Source of the DNA: Devosia sp.
GTDB lineage: Bacteria; Pseudomonadota; Alphaproteobacteria; Rhizobiales; Devosiaceae
DNA length: 15,290 nt
Reading direction: 5' to 3'
NCBI GenBank assembly: GCA_025352765.1
Contig: JANXSI010000014.1
Coordinates: 1-15,290 of the forward strand
Under the pieces are notes generated by a model. The model saw only the letters and a program-made list of their open reading frames with translations, was not told where the DNA came from and did no database searches. Every line of letters begins with the position of its first letter. Position 1 is the first letter of the stretch. Below are positions 7,369 through 14,105 of this stretch, piece by piece. The position numbers were made by a program, and so were the translations under genes.

Positions 7369-7452
7369 GAACTCTGCCCGCCGCGTTCACCCCGAACGCG
7401 TCTCTCCCTCGCGCCGGTCTGCTGCCGGAGTGCGACAAACGTTAGGTGCGAT

Positions 7453-8088
7453 ATGTTCGCTCGCTTCGCCTTGGCGGTTGCCGCCATGGTCGTGGTCGTC
7501 ACGGCCTCCAATATCCTCGTGCAGTTTCCGGTCGGGGCCGATCTCGGTCCGATCCGCCTCGGCGACATCCTCACCTGGGGCGCCTTCACCTACCCCTTCG
7601 CGTTCCTCGTCTCCGATCTCACCAATCGCTATGACGGTCCGCAGCGCGCCCGTCTGGTGGTGCTGGTCGGCTTTGCGGTGGCGCTCGGCCTCTCGGTCTA
7701 TCTCTCCACCCCGCGCATCGCCATCGCCTCGGCGACGGCGTTCCTCGTCGGCCAGTTGCTCGACATCGCGGTGTTCTCGCGGCTGAGGAATCGCATGTGG
7801 CTGCTGCCGCCGCTGGCCGCCTCGCTCATCGGCTCGCTGCTCGACACGGCGATCTTCTTTTCGATCGCCTTCGCGCCGCTGTTGGGTTTCGTCGACGCCT
7901 GGTTCGGCGCTCCTGACGGCTCGCTCGGCTTTGCCGCACCCTGGCTCGGCGTCGGCACCGAGGTCCCGCTCTGGCTGTCGCTCGCCTCGGGCGATTTTGC
8001 GGTCAAGTTCCTCGCCGCCCTGCTGCTGCTGGCGCCCTACCGGCTGCTGATGGGCGCGATTGCCCGACCGGTGCCGGCGGCCGCCTAA
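7453..8088 (+). CDS. YhhQ-like queuosine-precursor transporter (VUT family)
   Basis: The 211-residue inner-membrane protein has about six hydrophobic segments (near residues 5-25, 38-56, 67-87, 90-110, 118-145 and 175-200). VUT-family signatures are present: RLGDILTWGAFTYPFAFLVSDLTNRY and, later, GQLLDIAVF. Experimentally studied members (E. coli YhhQ) import the queuosine precursors preQ0/preQ1 for tRNA modification. Substrate transfer to this protein is inference; the chemistry is not visible in the sequence. AGGTG lies about five bases before the ATG. I see no preQ1 riboswitch in the 84-base leader. The TAA overlaps the convergent DUF2442 stop (8085-8088). The gene sits between rpmB and the cobT-linked block and may be an insertion into conserved order. 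Confidence 0.82.
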   Translation: MFARFALAVAAMVVVVTASNILVQFPVGADLGPIRLGDILTWGAFTYPFAFLVSDLTNRYDGPQRARLVVLVGFAVALGLSVYLSTPRIAIASATAFLVGQLLDIAVFSRLRNRMWLLPPLAASLIGSLLDTAIFFSIAFAPLLGFVDAWFGAPDGSLGFAAPWLGVGTEVPLWLSLASGDFAVKFLAALLLLAPYRLLMGAIARPVPAAA

Positions 8089-8492
8089 ACCGCTTTGCGC
8101 GGACGGCCGCCCTTGGCGCCATTGGCGCGCGCCGCGGCCGCCTTGGCGGGCGACTTCGCCCGGCCGGCGAGTTGCGCCATGTATTTCTTGGTGCCGAACA
8201 GACCAGCGAGAAGGCCGGGAACGGTGAAGCCCTCGTTGATCGTCTCCCAATGGGGCGCAAACCCGTCCCCCTTGAGGGTGATCTGAGCAAGGTCGTCGTC
8301 AGCAGCGTCAGTCAATCCTTGCGCCAAGCGTGCCGGAAACATGAAGGTGCTGCCATTGGTCAGTTCGATAATCACGCGACCGCTCTTTCGGTCGTAGCGC
8401 GCCGAGCTGGCGCGGGGCTCGATCAAGTCGGCAATGCGTCCCCGTTCGTTCGCGGCAGCGATTTCTTCATCGGAAATTTCGATCTCAACCAT
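8085..8492 (-). CDS. DUF2442-domain protein with AT-hook-like tail
   Basis: The 135-residue protein matches the DUF2442 family. The core runs from about residue 30 to 108 (RYDRKSGRVIIELTNGSTFMF, ARLAQGL, HWE, and VPGLLAGLFGTKKYM). A basic Ala-rich tail ends in KGGRPRK, whose GRP core resembles an AT hook. DUF2442 genes are often paired with DUF4160 genes in a toxin-antitoxin-like arrangement; here the partner upstream (8485-8724) overlaps the ATG by eight bases but is broken by an amber codon. Function is not established. I infer a DNA-binding, possibly autoregulating role from the tail and from the palindrome upstream of the pair. Confidence 0.85.
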   Translation of the reverse strand: MVEIEISDEEIAAANERGRIADLIEPRASSARYDRKSGRVIIELTNGSTFMFPARLAQGLTDAADDDLAQITLKGDGFAPHWETINEGFTVPGLLAGLFGTKKYMAQLAGRAKSPAKAAAARANGAKGGRPRKAV

Positions 8493-8724
8493 GGATGTCT
8501 CTCCACATCTGCAGCAGTTCGTCTCGATGCTCGAATACAGCCTGCAGCGCCCTTAGGATGTCGCCGCTCTTGAAGCCGGAGGACCGTTGCAGGACCGGAC
8601 GCCCGCCTCTCCCGGAAATCGCGATCTTAGCCTTGCCATCCCGGTACCCATGGACATGCGGCGGTGGATGATCGTGAATCTAGATCGCGAACTCGAGGTC
8701 ATGGGACCGAAGCACCGTAATCAT
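8485..8724 (-). pseudogene. DUF4160-family gene interrupted by one in-frame TAG
   Basis: Reading from the ATG at 8722-8724 gives MITVLRSHDLEFAI, then TAG (8680-8682), then an uninterrupted frame to the TGA at 8485-8487. The downstream part begins IHDHPPPHVHGYRDGKAKI and ends RDELLQMWRDIHG, which is the recognisable DUF4160 pattern with its His/Pro-rich motif. The position of the stop is usually aromatic (F/Y), so a single TAC/TAT to TAG change would explain it. No frameshift or other stop is present in the 79 codons, so the damage looks recent, or the stop is a sequencing error or is suppressed. No ATG, GTG or TTG restart follows until close to the end. The last eight bases overlap the DUF2442 start, as in a coupled operon. 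Confidence 0.8.
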
Positions 8725-8733
8725 GCCCGTCAA

Positions 8734-8757
8734 AATAACCCAACGCGTTGGGTTATT
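8734..8757. promoter_or_regulatory. Perfect 24-bp palindrome (operator or bidirectional terminator)
   Basis: The half-site AATAACCCAACG is followed immediately by its exact reverse complement with no spacer. The palindrome overlaps by one base the TGA of the esterase-like gene and ends ten bases before the DUF4160 ATG. On the minus strand a CCCAA-CGCG-TTGGG hairpin is followed by TTATTTT, so it could end the cobST-esterase transcript. The strict symmetry and its place at the head of the DUF4160/DUF2442 pair equally suit a dimeric repressor site. Confidence 0.75.
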
Positions 8758-9746
8758 CAATCTGGTAGGCTGAACTCGAGCAGCAGCGTACGTTCCCAGT
8801 CGTTGAAATTGTTGTCCGAGATCACCGTGATGCGGGTCTGACCGGTGGCCGTCTGGTGGACGGCGACGCCCTCCATGTTGTCGAGTTCGCCACCGACGCC
8901 CTCGTAGAGGACCTGGCCCTGCATCTCGGCGCCGGGCTTCACGTCGGCGGCCTTGATCCGCACCAGCCGGGCCGCGAAATTGACCAGCACTACGCCACGC
9001 TCGAGCACCAGCAGGTCGCCATTGGGGAGGAAGGCGCAGTCGGTCGGGTTGGTCGAGGCGCCGGATCGATAGCTGAGCGGCCCTTTGTCGGACTTGCCCA
9101 GCAGATACGCCGAATGGGCGCCATCGCCGGTGATCACGCCCTCAGTGAGCAAGAGGGTCGAACCGGCGACCGGCGAGCTGGGCGGCGCGAGGCAGACGGC
9201 TTCGAGGCTTTCGTTTGTGCGCGTTTTGCTCAGCCAGTCGGGGATCGTCACGTCGCGCGCCGGGCCCGTCGGAACGCCGTTCTCGAGCGCGAAGTCGGCG
9301 ACGCGGGTCAAGTTCTCAAAGCCGACCCGCACGGCCGCCGGTCCGTCCTTGCGCTCGAGCACGGCCAGCGCTTCGGCGTCGCGCGCATAGGCGCGGGGCA
9401 GGTCGGCGCCCTTGGAGTTCTGGATGGGGACGATCGTGACGCCGACCAGCGACAGCGGCGCGCCGTGCTCGTCGTAGATCAGCTGGCCGGAGACGAAGTT
9501 GCCGTGGTCCGAGACCATGGCGAGCTTGCCGTCGGGACTGGTGAAGCCTATGCCGCTCAGCCCGCCGAAGGTGTCGGTGGCGCTTCGCAATTCGAGGCCG
9601 CCCTCGAAGATCAGCTCCTGGGTGCGGCCACCGACACCGGCGCCGGCAAACTGCGAAAGCTGGACAGCCGTGACGGTTGCGTCATCGGCCAGGGCAGAGG
9701 AAACGCACAGCGTCGCGGCCAGCAGCACTGCCAGCCGCCCGATCAT
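8757..9746 (-). CDS. Exported esterase-like-activity-of-phytase family protein
   Basis: The 329-residue product begins with a signal peptide (MIGRLAVLLAATLCVSSALA, cut after Ala20). The rest fits the phytase-like PF13449 class, which has a beta-propeller-like fold: GGLSGIGF (61-68), DAEALAV (123-129), NESLEAVC (178-185), DNMEGVAVH (289-297) and a final ISDNNFNDWERT. Members are periplasmic or secreted; catalytic activity is poorly documented, so no substrate is claimed. The frame is open further upstream, but that stretch lies inside cobT. The ATG at 9744-9746 overlaps the cobT TGA as ATGA, which fixes the start and implies translational coupling. A link to B12 or cobalt metabolism is suggested only by this position. 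Confidence 0.85.
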   Translation of the reverse strand: MIGRLAVLLAATLCVSSALADDATVTAVQLSQFAGAGVGGRTQELIFEGGLELRSATDTFGGLSGIGFTSPDGKLAMVSDHGNFVSGQLIYDEHGAPLSLVGVTIVPIQNSKGADLPRAYARDAEALAVLERKDGPAAVRVGFENLTRVADFALENGVPTGPARDVTIPDWLSKTRTNESLEAVCLAPPSSPVAGSTLLLTEGVITGDGAHSAYLLGKSDKGPLSYRSGASTNPTDCAFLPNGDLLVLERGVVLVNFAARLVRIKAADVKPGAEMQGQVLYEGVGGELDNMEGVAVHQTATGQTRITVISDNNFNDWERTLLLEFSLPD

Positions 9747-11629
9747 GTGCGGCGGCCCCGCCGGTTCTGGCCCGGTGGCTCTTCGTCGAACAGCGAGGCG
9801 AGTTCGTCGGTCAGCGCCCCGCCCAGCTCCTCGGCGTCGAGCAGCGTCACGGCGCGGCGATAGTAGCGCGTCACGTCGTGGCCGATGCCGACGGCCACCA
9901 GCTGGATCGGCGTTCTGGTCTCGATCTCTTCGATCACCTGCCGCAGATGCGCCTCGAGGTAGTTGCCGGCGTTGACGCTCTGGGTCGAATCGTCGACCGG
10001 CGCGCCATCGGAGATCACCATAAGGATGCGGCGATTTTCGGTCCGCGCCAGCAGCCGCTTCTTGGCCCAGTCGAGCGCTTCGCCGTCGATGTTTTCCTTG
10101 AGTAGTCCCTCGCGCATCATCAGCCCGAGATTGCGCCGGGCGTGCCGCCACGGTTCGTCGGCGCCCTTGTAGATGATGTGGCGGATGTCGTTGACGCGGC
10201 CCGGCTGAGACGGGCGTCCGGCCTCGAGCCAGGCTTCGCGGCTCTTGCCGCCCTTCCAGGCGCGGGTGGTGAAGCCCAGGATCTCGACCTTGACGCCGCA
10301 GCGTTCGAGCGTGCGCGCGAGGATGTCGCCGCAGATCGCCGCAATGGTGATCGGCCGGCCGCGCATCGAGCCCGAATTGTCAATCAGCAGCGTCACTACG
10401 GTGTCGCGGAAATCGGTGTCGCGCTCGACCTTGAAGCTCAGCGCCTGCAGCGGGTCGGTGACGACGCGGGTCAGCCGCGCGGTGTCGAGCAGCCCTTCCT
10501 CGAGGTCGAACTCCCAGCTGCGCGACTGCTGCGCCATCAGGCGCCGCTGCAGCTTGTTGGCGAGCCGCGCCACGGCGCCGGCAAGGTTCTCGAGCTGCTT
10601 GTCGAGCATGGCGCGGAGCTGGTCGAGCTCCTCGGGCGGGCAGAGCTCGGCGGCCTTCACGGTCTCGTCGAACTTCTGGGTGAAGACCTTGTAGTTGAAG
10701 ACGTTCTGGAATTCCTTGGCGTTGGCGCCAGGGGGCGGCAGCGGTGCCTCGTCGCCGGCTTCGCCGGGCTGGTCCTCGTCGCTTTCGGTGAAATCGGTGT
10801 CCGAGCCTTCGGTCTCGCCGGTCTCGTCGCTGTCGCCAGGGGTCTGGTCTTCCTGGGCTTCCGAATCCTCGGACTCACCCTCGCCCTGCTCGGGCGTCTT
10901 GTCGTCGTCCTGGCCCTTTTCGGGGTCCTGGTCGTCGCCCTGTTCCTCGTCGTCGCCGTCCAGGTCGTCGAGGTCGCCTTCGGGCACGAGGTTGAGGTCG
11001 CGCAGCAGCAGTTTGGCGGCGCGGGCGAACAGGTCCTGGTTGTCGACCTGCGACAGGAGCGTCGTCAGCGACAGCCCGGCCTTCTGCTCGATGTCCTTCT
11101 TCCACAAATCGACGATCGCGTGACCCGAGGGCGGGATGGCGATGCCGGCGAGACGCTCGCGGAGGATCAGGCCGAGCACTTCGCCGAGCGGCGCGTCGTC
11201 CTTGTTGCCGACTTCGGCAAGGTTGGAGCGGAACAGCCGGTCGTCCAGCATCTCGTGGATATTGCCGCCCATGCCGGGCATGCGCAGCACGCCCAGCGCC
11301 TCGACCCGCGCCTGCTCGAGCGCATCGAACGCGGCGCGGGCCTCTGGCTCGGCCGGGGCGCGCTTCTTGTGCACTTCGGGGTCGTGGCTGGCGAGCCGCA
11401 TGGCCATGGCGTCGCCCTGGCCGCGGGCGATGGCGACGTCACGGCGGGTCGGCAGGCGCGGCAGGTTAGCGAGCCGGGCCTTGTCGGCGGTCAGCAGCGG
11501 CCGGTCGGCCGAAAAGCTCACCTCGAGCTCGGGCTTGCCGGCAATAGCGCGCACCGCCGCGCTCATGGCGCTTTTGAACGGCGCCGTGGTGTCGGGCTTG
11601 TTCTGCTTTCCCCGGGGTGGCTGCGCCAT
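9743..11629 (-). CDS. cobT: Cobaltochelatase subunit CobT
   Basis: The 628-residue protein is one of two AAA-chelatase accessory subunits that, with CobN, insert cobalt into hydrogenobyrinate a,c-diamide in the aerobic B12 pathway, in the cytoplasm. The N-terminal CobT domain spans about 15-215. An extremely Asp/Glu-rich linker follows (about 216-295). A von Willebrand factor A domain occupies the C-terminal third, with the MIDAS metal site DNSGSM at 417-422 and VISDGAPVDD near 538-547. This matches the known CobT architecture (ChlD/BchD analogue). It starts four bases after cobS and overlaps the next gene by ATGA, so the three form an operon. The acidic linker is normal for the family. cobN is not in the window. 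Confidence 0.96.
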   Translation of the reverse strand: MAQPPRGKQNKPDTTAPFKSAMSAAVRAIAGKPELEVSFSADRPLLTADKARLANLPRLPTRRDVAIARGQGDAMAMRLASHDPEVHKKRAPAEPEARAAFDALEQARVEALGVLRMPGMGGNIHEMLDDRLFRSNLAEVGNKDDAPLGEVLGLILRERLAGIAIPPSGHAIVDLWKKDIEQKAGLSLTTLLSQVDNQDLFARAAKLLLRDLNLVPEGDLDDLDGDDEEQGDDQDPEKGQDDDKTPEQGEGESEDSEAQEDQTPGDSDETGETEGSDTDFTESDEDQPGEAGDEAPLPPPGANAKEFQNVFNYKVFTQKFDETVKAAELCPPEELDQLRAMLDKQLENLAGAVARLANKLQRRLMAQQSRSWEFDLEEGLLDTARLTRVVTDPLQALSFKVERDTDFRDTVVTLLIDNSGSMRGRPITIAAICGDILARTLERCGVKVEILGFTTRAWKGGKSREAWLEAGRPSQPGRVNDIRHIIYKGADEPWRHARRNLGLMMREGLLKENIDGEALDWAKKRLLARTENRRILMVISDGAPVDDSTQSVNAGNYLEAHLRQVIEEIETRTPIQLVAVGIGHDVTRYYRRAVTLLDAEELGGALTDELASLFDEEPPGQNRRGRRT

Positions 11630-11633
11630 TGAA

Positions 11634-12614
11634 CTAGGCGGTCACGGCCAGGTTGGCGGCCGATTCCGGCAGATCCTCGCCGAACACGCGCTGGTAGAAC
11701 TCGGCCACCACCGGGCGCTCGAGCTCGTCGCATTTGTTGAGGAAAGTCAGTCGGAACGAAAAGCCGATGTCGCCGAAGATTTCGGCGTTCTCGGCCCAGG
11801 TGATCACCGTGCGCGGGCTCATCACGGTCGACAGATCGCCATTGATGAAGGCCGACCGGGTGAGATCGGCGAGGCGCACCATATTGGACACGGTCTTCCG
11901 GCCCTTTTCGGTCGCCTGGTAGCTCTTGGCCTTGGCCAGGACGATCCCGACTTCCTTGTCGTGCGGCAGATAGTTGAGCGTGGTGACGATCGACCAGCGG
12001 TCCATCTGGCCCTGATTGATCTGCTGGGTGCCGTGATAGAGGCCCGAGGTGTCGCCGAGGCCGATGGTGTTGGTGGTGGCAAACAGGCGGAACGCCGGGT
12101 GCGGCACGATCACGCGGTTCTGGTCGAGCAGCGTCAGTCGGCCCTGGGTTTCGAGCACGCGCTGGATCACGAACATCACGTCCGGACGGCCGGCGTCGTA
12201 TTCGTCGAACACCAGCGCGACATTGTTCTGCACCGCCCACGGCAGGATGCCGTCGCGGAATTCGGTGATCTGCTTGCCGTCCTTGACGACGATCGCGTCC
12301 TTGCCGACGAGATCGATGCGGCTCACATGCGCGTCGAGGTTGACGCGGACCAGCGGCCAGTTGAGGCGCGCCGCGACCTGCTCGATATGCGTCGATTTGC
12401 CGGTGCCGTGATAGCCCTGCACCATGACGCGGCGGTTGAAGGCAAAGCCCGCAAGGATCGCCAGCGTGGTGTTGCGGTCGAACAGGTAGTCGGGGTCCAT
12501 CGGCGGCGCGTGGCCGTCGGCCTCGGCGTAGCCCTTGACCTTCATGTCGGTGTCGATGCCGAACAGGTCGCGGACGGAAAATTCCTTGTTCGGCAGGTTG
12601 GTGTAGTCGGCCAT
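11634..12614 (-). CDS. cobS: Cobaltochelatase AAA+ ATPase subunit CobS
   Basis: The 326-residue AAA+ ATPase drives cobalt insertion by CobN, assembling with CobT into a chaperone-like ring. Walker A is GYHGTGKST (67-75), Walker B VALVFDEYD (132-140), and the sensor-1 segment FATTNTIGLGD (178-188). The N-terminal ~55 residues (NKEFSVRDLFGID and MDPDYLFDRNTT) are typical of CobS, and the length matches the family. The ATG at 12612-12614 has only weak ribosome-site complementarity. It is the first gene of cobS-cobT-esterase. The 231-base gap to the J-domain gene upstream probably holds its promoter. Confidence 0.97.
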   Translation of the reverse strand: MADYTNLPNKEFSVRDLFGIDTDMKVKGYAEADGHAPPMDPDYLFDRNTTLAILAGFAFNRRVMVQGYHGTGKSTHIEQVAARLNWPLVRVNLDAHVSRIDLVGKDAIVVKDGKQITEFRDGILPWAVQNNVALVFDEYDAGRPDVMFVIQRVLETQGRLTLLDQNRVIVPHPAFRLFATTNTIGLGDTSGLYHGTQQINQGQMDRWSIVTTLNYLPHDKEVGIVLAKAKSYQATEKGRKTVSNMVRLADLTRSAFINGDLSTVMSPRTVITWAENAEIFGDIGFSFRLTFLNKCDELERPVVAEFYQRVFGEDLPESAANLAVTA

Positions 12615-12845
12615 TTGCTCAAGCTCATCGGAAGAGGGCCAACGTCACGCTGACCGGGAGGTTGCGGGCTCTATAGCAGCAACGTTTGGCGGGGGGTAGG
12701 GGCCGATTTGGCTCACCCCGGATGCATCCAAAGGTTGGGTCCGGCCGGAGCGACAGCGGGAGCAAATCCCCGAAAATGCCCGATCCGGCGGGGACTTGGA
12801 GTCTTCGGTGCGGTTTCGGACGCCGCGCGCAGCGGCGGCGTCCGC
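12615..12845. other. Gap between the J-domain gene and cobS
   Basis: No credible gene is present. A strong hairpin follows the J-domain stop (12818-12843). On the minus strand TATAGA (reverse of 12670-12675) is a possible -10 about 55 bases before cobS, but no matching -35 was found. I see no B12 riboswitch-like conserved box here, though a covariance search would be needed to exclude one. Confidence 0.45.
12818..12843 (-). terminator. Strong GC hairpin directly after the J-domain gene (terminator-like, no T-run)
   Basis: GGACGCCGC (12818-12826) and GCGGCGTCC (12835-12843) pair perfectly over 9 bp around an eight-base loop. It begins two bases past the stop. The following minus-strand bases (GAAACC) are not T-rich, so it is not a classical intrinsic terminator; it may protect the 3' end or cause a pause. 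Confidence 0.45.
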
Positions 12846-13487
12846 TCAGTTGGCCACAAAACCCTTGGTCTTGAGGTGGCTGTAGGCGGCGATGATCGAG
12901 CGCAGACGGTCTTCGGACGATTTGTCGCCGCCGTTGGCGTCGGGGTGGTGGATCTTCACCAGGGCCTTGTAGGCGCGCTTGATCTCTTCGGATTTGGCCG
13001 AGGTCTTGAAGCCGAGCGCCTCGAAGGCGCGGCGGTCGTTCTCGTGCAGCTTGATCGTCCGCTCGGGCGCGGGGCCCCGGGCATTGTGTCGCGCGTAGCG
13101 CGCCCAGACATGCAGCGGATCGGAAAAGCGCTTGGCGCCGGCGGCTGCCGGGCCCTTTCCGGGCATGCGGGGACCACTCGAGGCGCCCGGCTTGGTGCCA
13201 AGGCCCCAGCTCGGGCGGCCGTCGGTCTGCGCCGTCTGGTGCAGGTGCTTTTCGCGGTCCTTGTCGTCCATGTCGGCGAAGAAGTTGAACGCCGTGTTGT
13301 AGTGGCGGACGTGCTCGAGGCAGAAATGGTGATACTCGCCCTCGAAGCGATGACCCTTGGGCGCCTTGTAGATGCCGGGCAGCGCGCAGCCTTCCCAGGC
13401 GCAGTCGGGAACCTCGGCCTGCTTCTGCGGCGCCGCGCGCCGCGAGGAGATCCGGATTTTGTCGAAGATCTTGGAATCCAGTTTCAT
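12846..13487 (-). CDS. J-domain protein with N-terminal Cys/His motif
   Basis: The 213-residue protein carries its J domain at the C-terminus (about 150-213). The HPD signature that stimulates Hsp70 ATPase is at 181-183 (KIHHPDANGG), with helix II EEIKRAYKALVK before it. The N-terminal part has CAWEGC (29-34) followed by HHFCLEH (53-59), a possible zinc-binding cluster, then a Gly/Pro/Lys-rich linker (about 90-120). This layout is unlike DnaJ, whose J domain is N-terminal; the family is recalled as the J-domain protein next to bolA and cobS in rhizobia. The probable partner is DnaK; the client is unknown. AGGA lies about six bases before the ATG at 13485-13487. It is divergent from bolA over 108 bases. 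Confidence 0.88.
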   Translation of the reverse strand: MKLDSKIFDKIRISSRRAAPQKQAEVPDCAWEGCALPGIYKAPKGHRFEGEYHHFCLEHVRHYNTAFNFFADMDDKDREKHLHQTAQTDGRPSWGLGTKPGASSGPRMPGKGPAAAGAKRFSDPLHVWARYARHNARGPAPERTIKLHENDRRAFEALGFKTSAKSEEIKRAYKALVKIHHPDANGGDKSSEDRLRSIIAAYSHLKTKGFVAN

Positions 13488-13517
13488 CAGTCCTAGTTAG
13501 GTTCGAGTTCTCATCAA

Positions 13518-13529
13518 GGCTGCGCAGCC
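13518..13529. repeat. 12-bp perfect palindrome in the bolA/J-domain divergent gap
   Basis: GGCTGCGCAGCC is a perfect palindrome 30 bases upstream of the J-domain start codon and 66 bases upstream of bolA. It could be an operator for the minus-strand gene. Confidence 0.5.
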
Positions 13530-13533
13530 AAAT

Positions 13534-13557
13534 GGCAAGCGTCTTCCGACGTTTGCC
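13534..13557. promoter_or_regulatory. Long inverted repeat upstream of bolA
   Basis: GGCAAGCGTC and GACGTTTGCC form a 10-bp inverted repeat around TTCC, with one G-T mismatch that still pairs in RNA. It overlaps the -35 of a weak bolA promoter candidate (TTCCGA 13544-13549, 16 bases, TCTAAA 13566-13571). If that promoter is real the repeat is not transcribed and would act as an operator. Confidence 0.55.
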
Positions 13558-13595
13558 GACCACACTCTAAACAGAGCTCAAGGGGGCCTAGGCAT

Positions 13596-13859
13596 ATGCC
13601 TGTTCGAGACGTGATTGTCCAAAAACTTTCGGCCAAATTCGCTCCAAGCCATCTTGAAGTGATCGACGAAAGCCATCGCCACGCGGGTCACTCCGGTTCG
13701 CGGCCCGAGGGCGAGACGCATTTTCGCGTTCGCATCACCGCCGATGCCCTCTCGGGACTGAGCCGCGTGGCGCAGCACCGGGCGATCATGGAAACCCTCG
13801 ACGTCGAGCTGAAGTCGGGCGTTCATGCCCTCGCCATCGAGGCCACGGCGTGCCACTAG
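13596..13859 (+). CDS. bolA: BolA-family protein
   Basis: The 87-residue protein is a small soluble factor that, with monothiol glutaredoxins, binds [2Fe-2S] clusters and contributes to iron and stress control. The core reads HLEVIDESHRHAGH (19-32) and THFRVRITADALSG (41-54), ending in VHALAIEA (76-83) with the conserved C-terminal ligand His77. The loop is His-rich and has no Cys, as in the BolA-H type. AGGGGG (13581-13586) lies nine bases before the ATG. It is divergent from the J-domain gene and shares a repeat-rich 108-base control region with it. Confidence 0.93.
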   Translation: MPVRDVIVQKLSAKFAPSHLEVIDESHRHAGHSGSRPEGETHFRVRITADALSGLSRVAQHRAIMETLDVELKSGVHALAIEATACH

Positions 13860-14105
13860 CGGAGTTGTCCCCGGCGGCGACCGTCCTTGAGATAATCATT
13901 TTGCGGCCAAGCGCCAGTTTGGGGCGAAGCTAAGGCCGTTGACTATGTCGTGACCCCGGCTCGCGAATTTTGCGGCCGGTCGTTGCCGCAGCCCCACAAT
14001 GCGGCGGAACCCCGTCGCAAGCGTGTCATGCCGCCACGCCAGCGGCGAAGTTTTGCCCCGCTCGATTGCGAGCAGTTTTCCTGCAGACAGCTTCAGGAGG
14101 GCGCA
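13860..14105 (+). other. Leader/gap upstream of the CBM-OmpA gene
   Basis: These 246 bases hold no credible gene. TTGACT at 13939-13944 is a possible -35 without a convincing -10, and GATAAT at 13891-13896 a possible -10 without a well-spaced -35. A hairpin GCTCG-ATTG-CGAGC (14060-14073) followed by AGTTTT lies 32 bases before the start codon and could be a leader structure. A strong ribosome site AGGAGG (14095-14100) precedes the ATG by five bases. Confidence 0.5.

Noticed and set aside
7369..7452. preQ1 riboswitch before the queuosine-precursor transporter
   Set aside because: No pseudoknot-forming A-rich tail or ribosome-site-pairing element was found in the 84 bases.
7387..8250. A 287-codon minus-strand frame opposite the transporter
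   Set aside because: Charged, repetitive translation without any family motif; the plus-strand membrane protein has consistent hydrophobic segments and VUT signatures.
9747..10151. Upstream extension of the esterase-like gene to 464 codons
   Set aside because: The extension lies within cobT, has no domain, and the ATG at 9744-9746 gives a proper signal peptide and an ATGA overlap.
10142..11632. A 496-codon open frame on the plus strand opposite cobT
   Set aside because: cobT is unmistakable on the other strand; the frame is a by-product of high GC and third-position bias, with no family signature.
13887..13903. Fur/Irr-like box around GATAATCATT after bolA
   Set aside because: Only one half matches the Fur consensus and the position is downstream of bolA and far from the next start; too weak to call.
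13950..14105. Upstream GTG start for the CBM-OmpA protein
   Set aside because: It would hide the signal peptide behind an unrelated 52-residue stretch; the ATG at 14106 has an ideal ribosome site.
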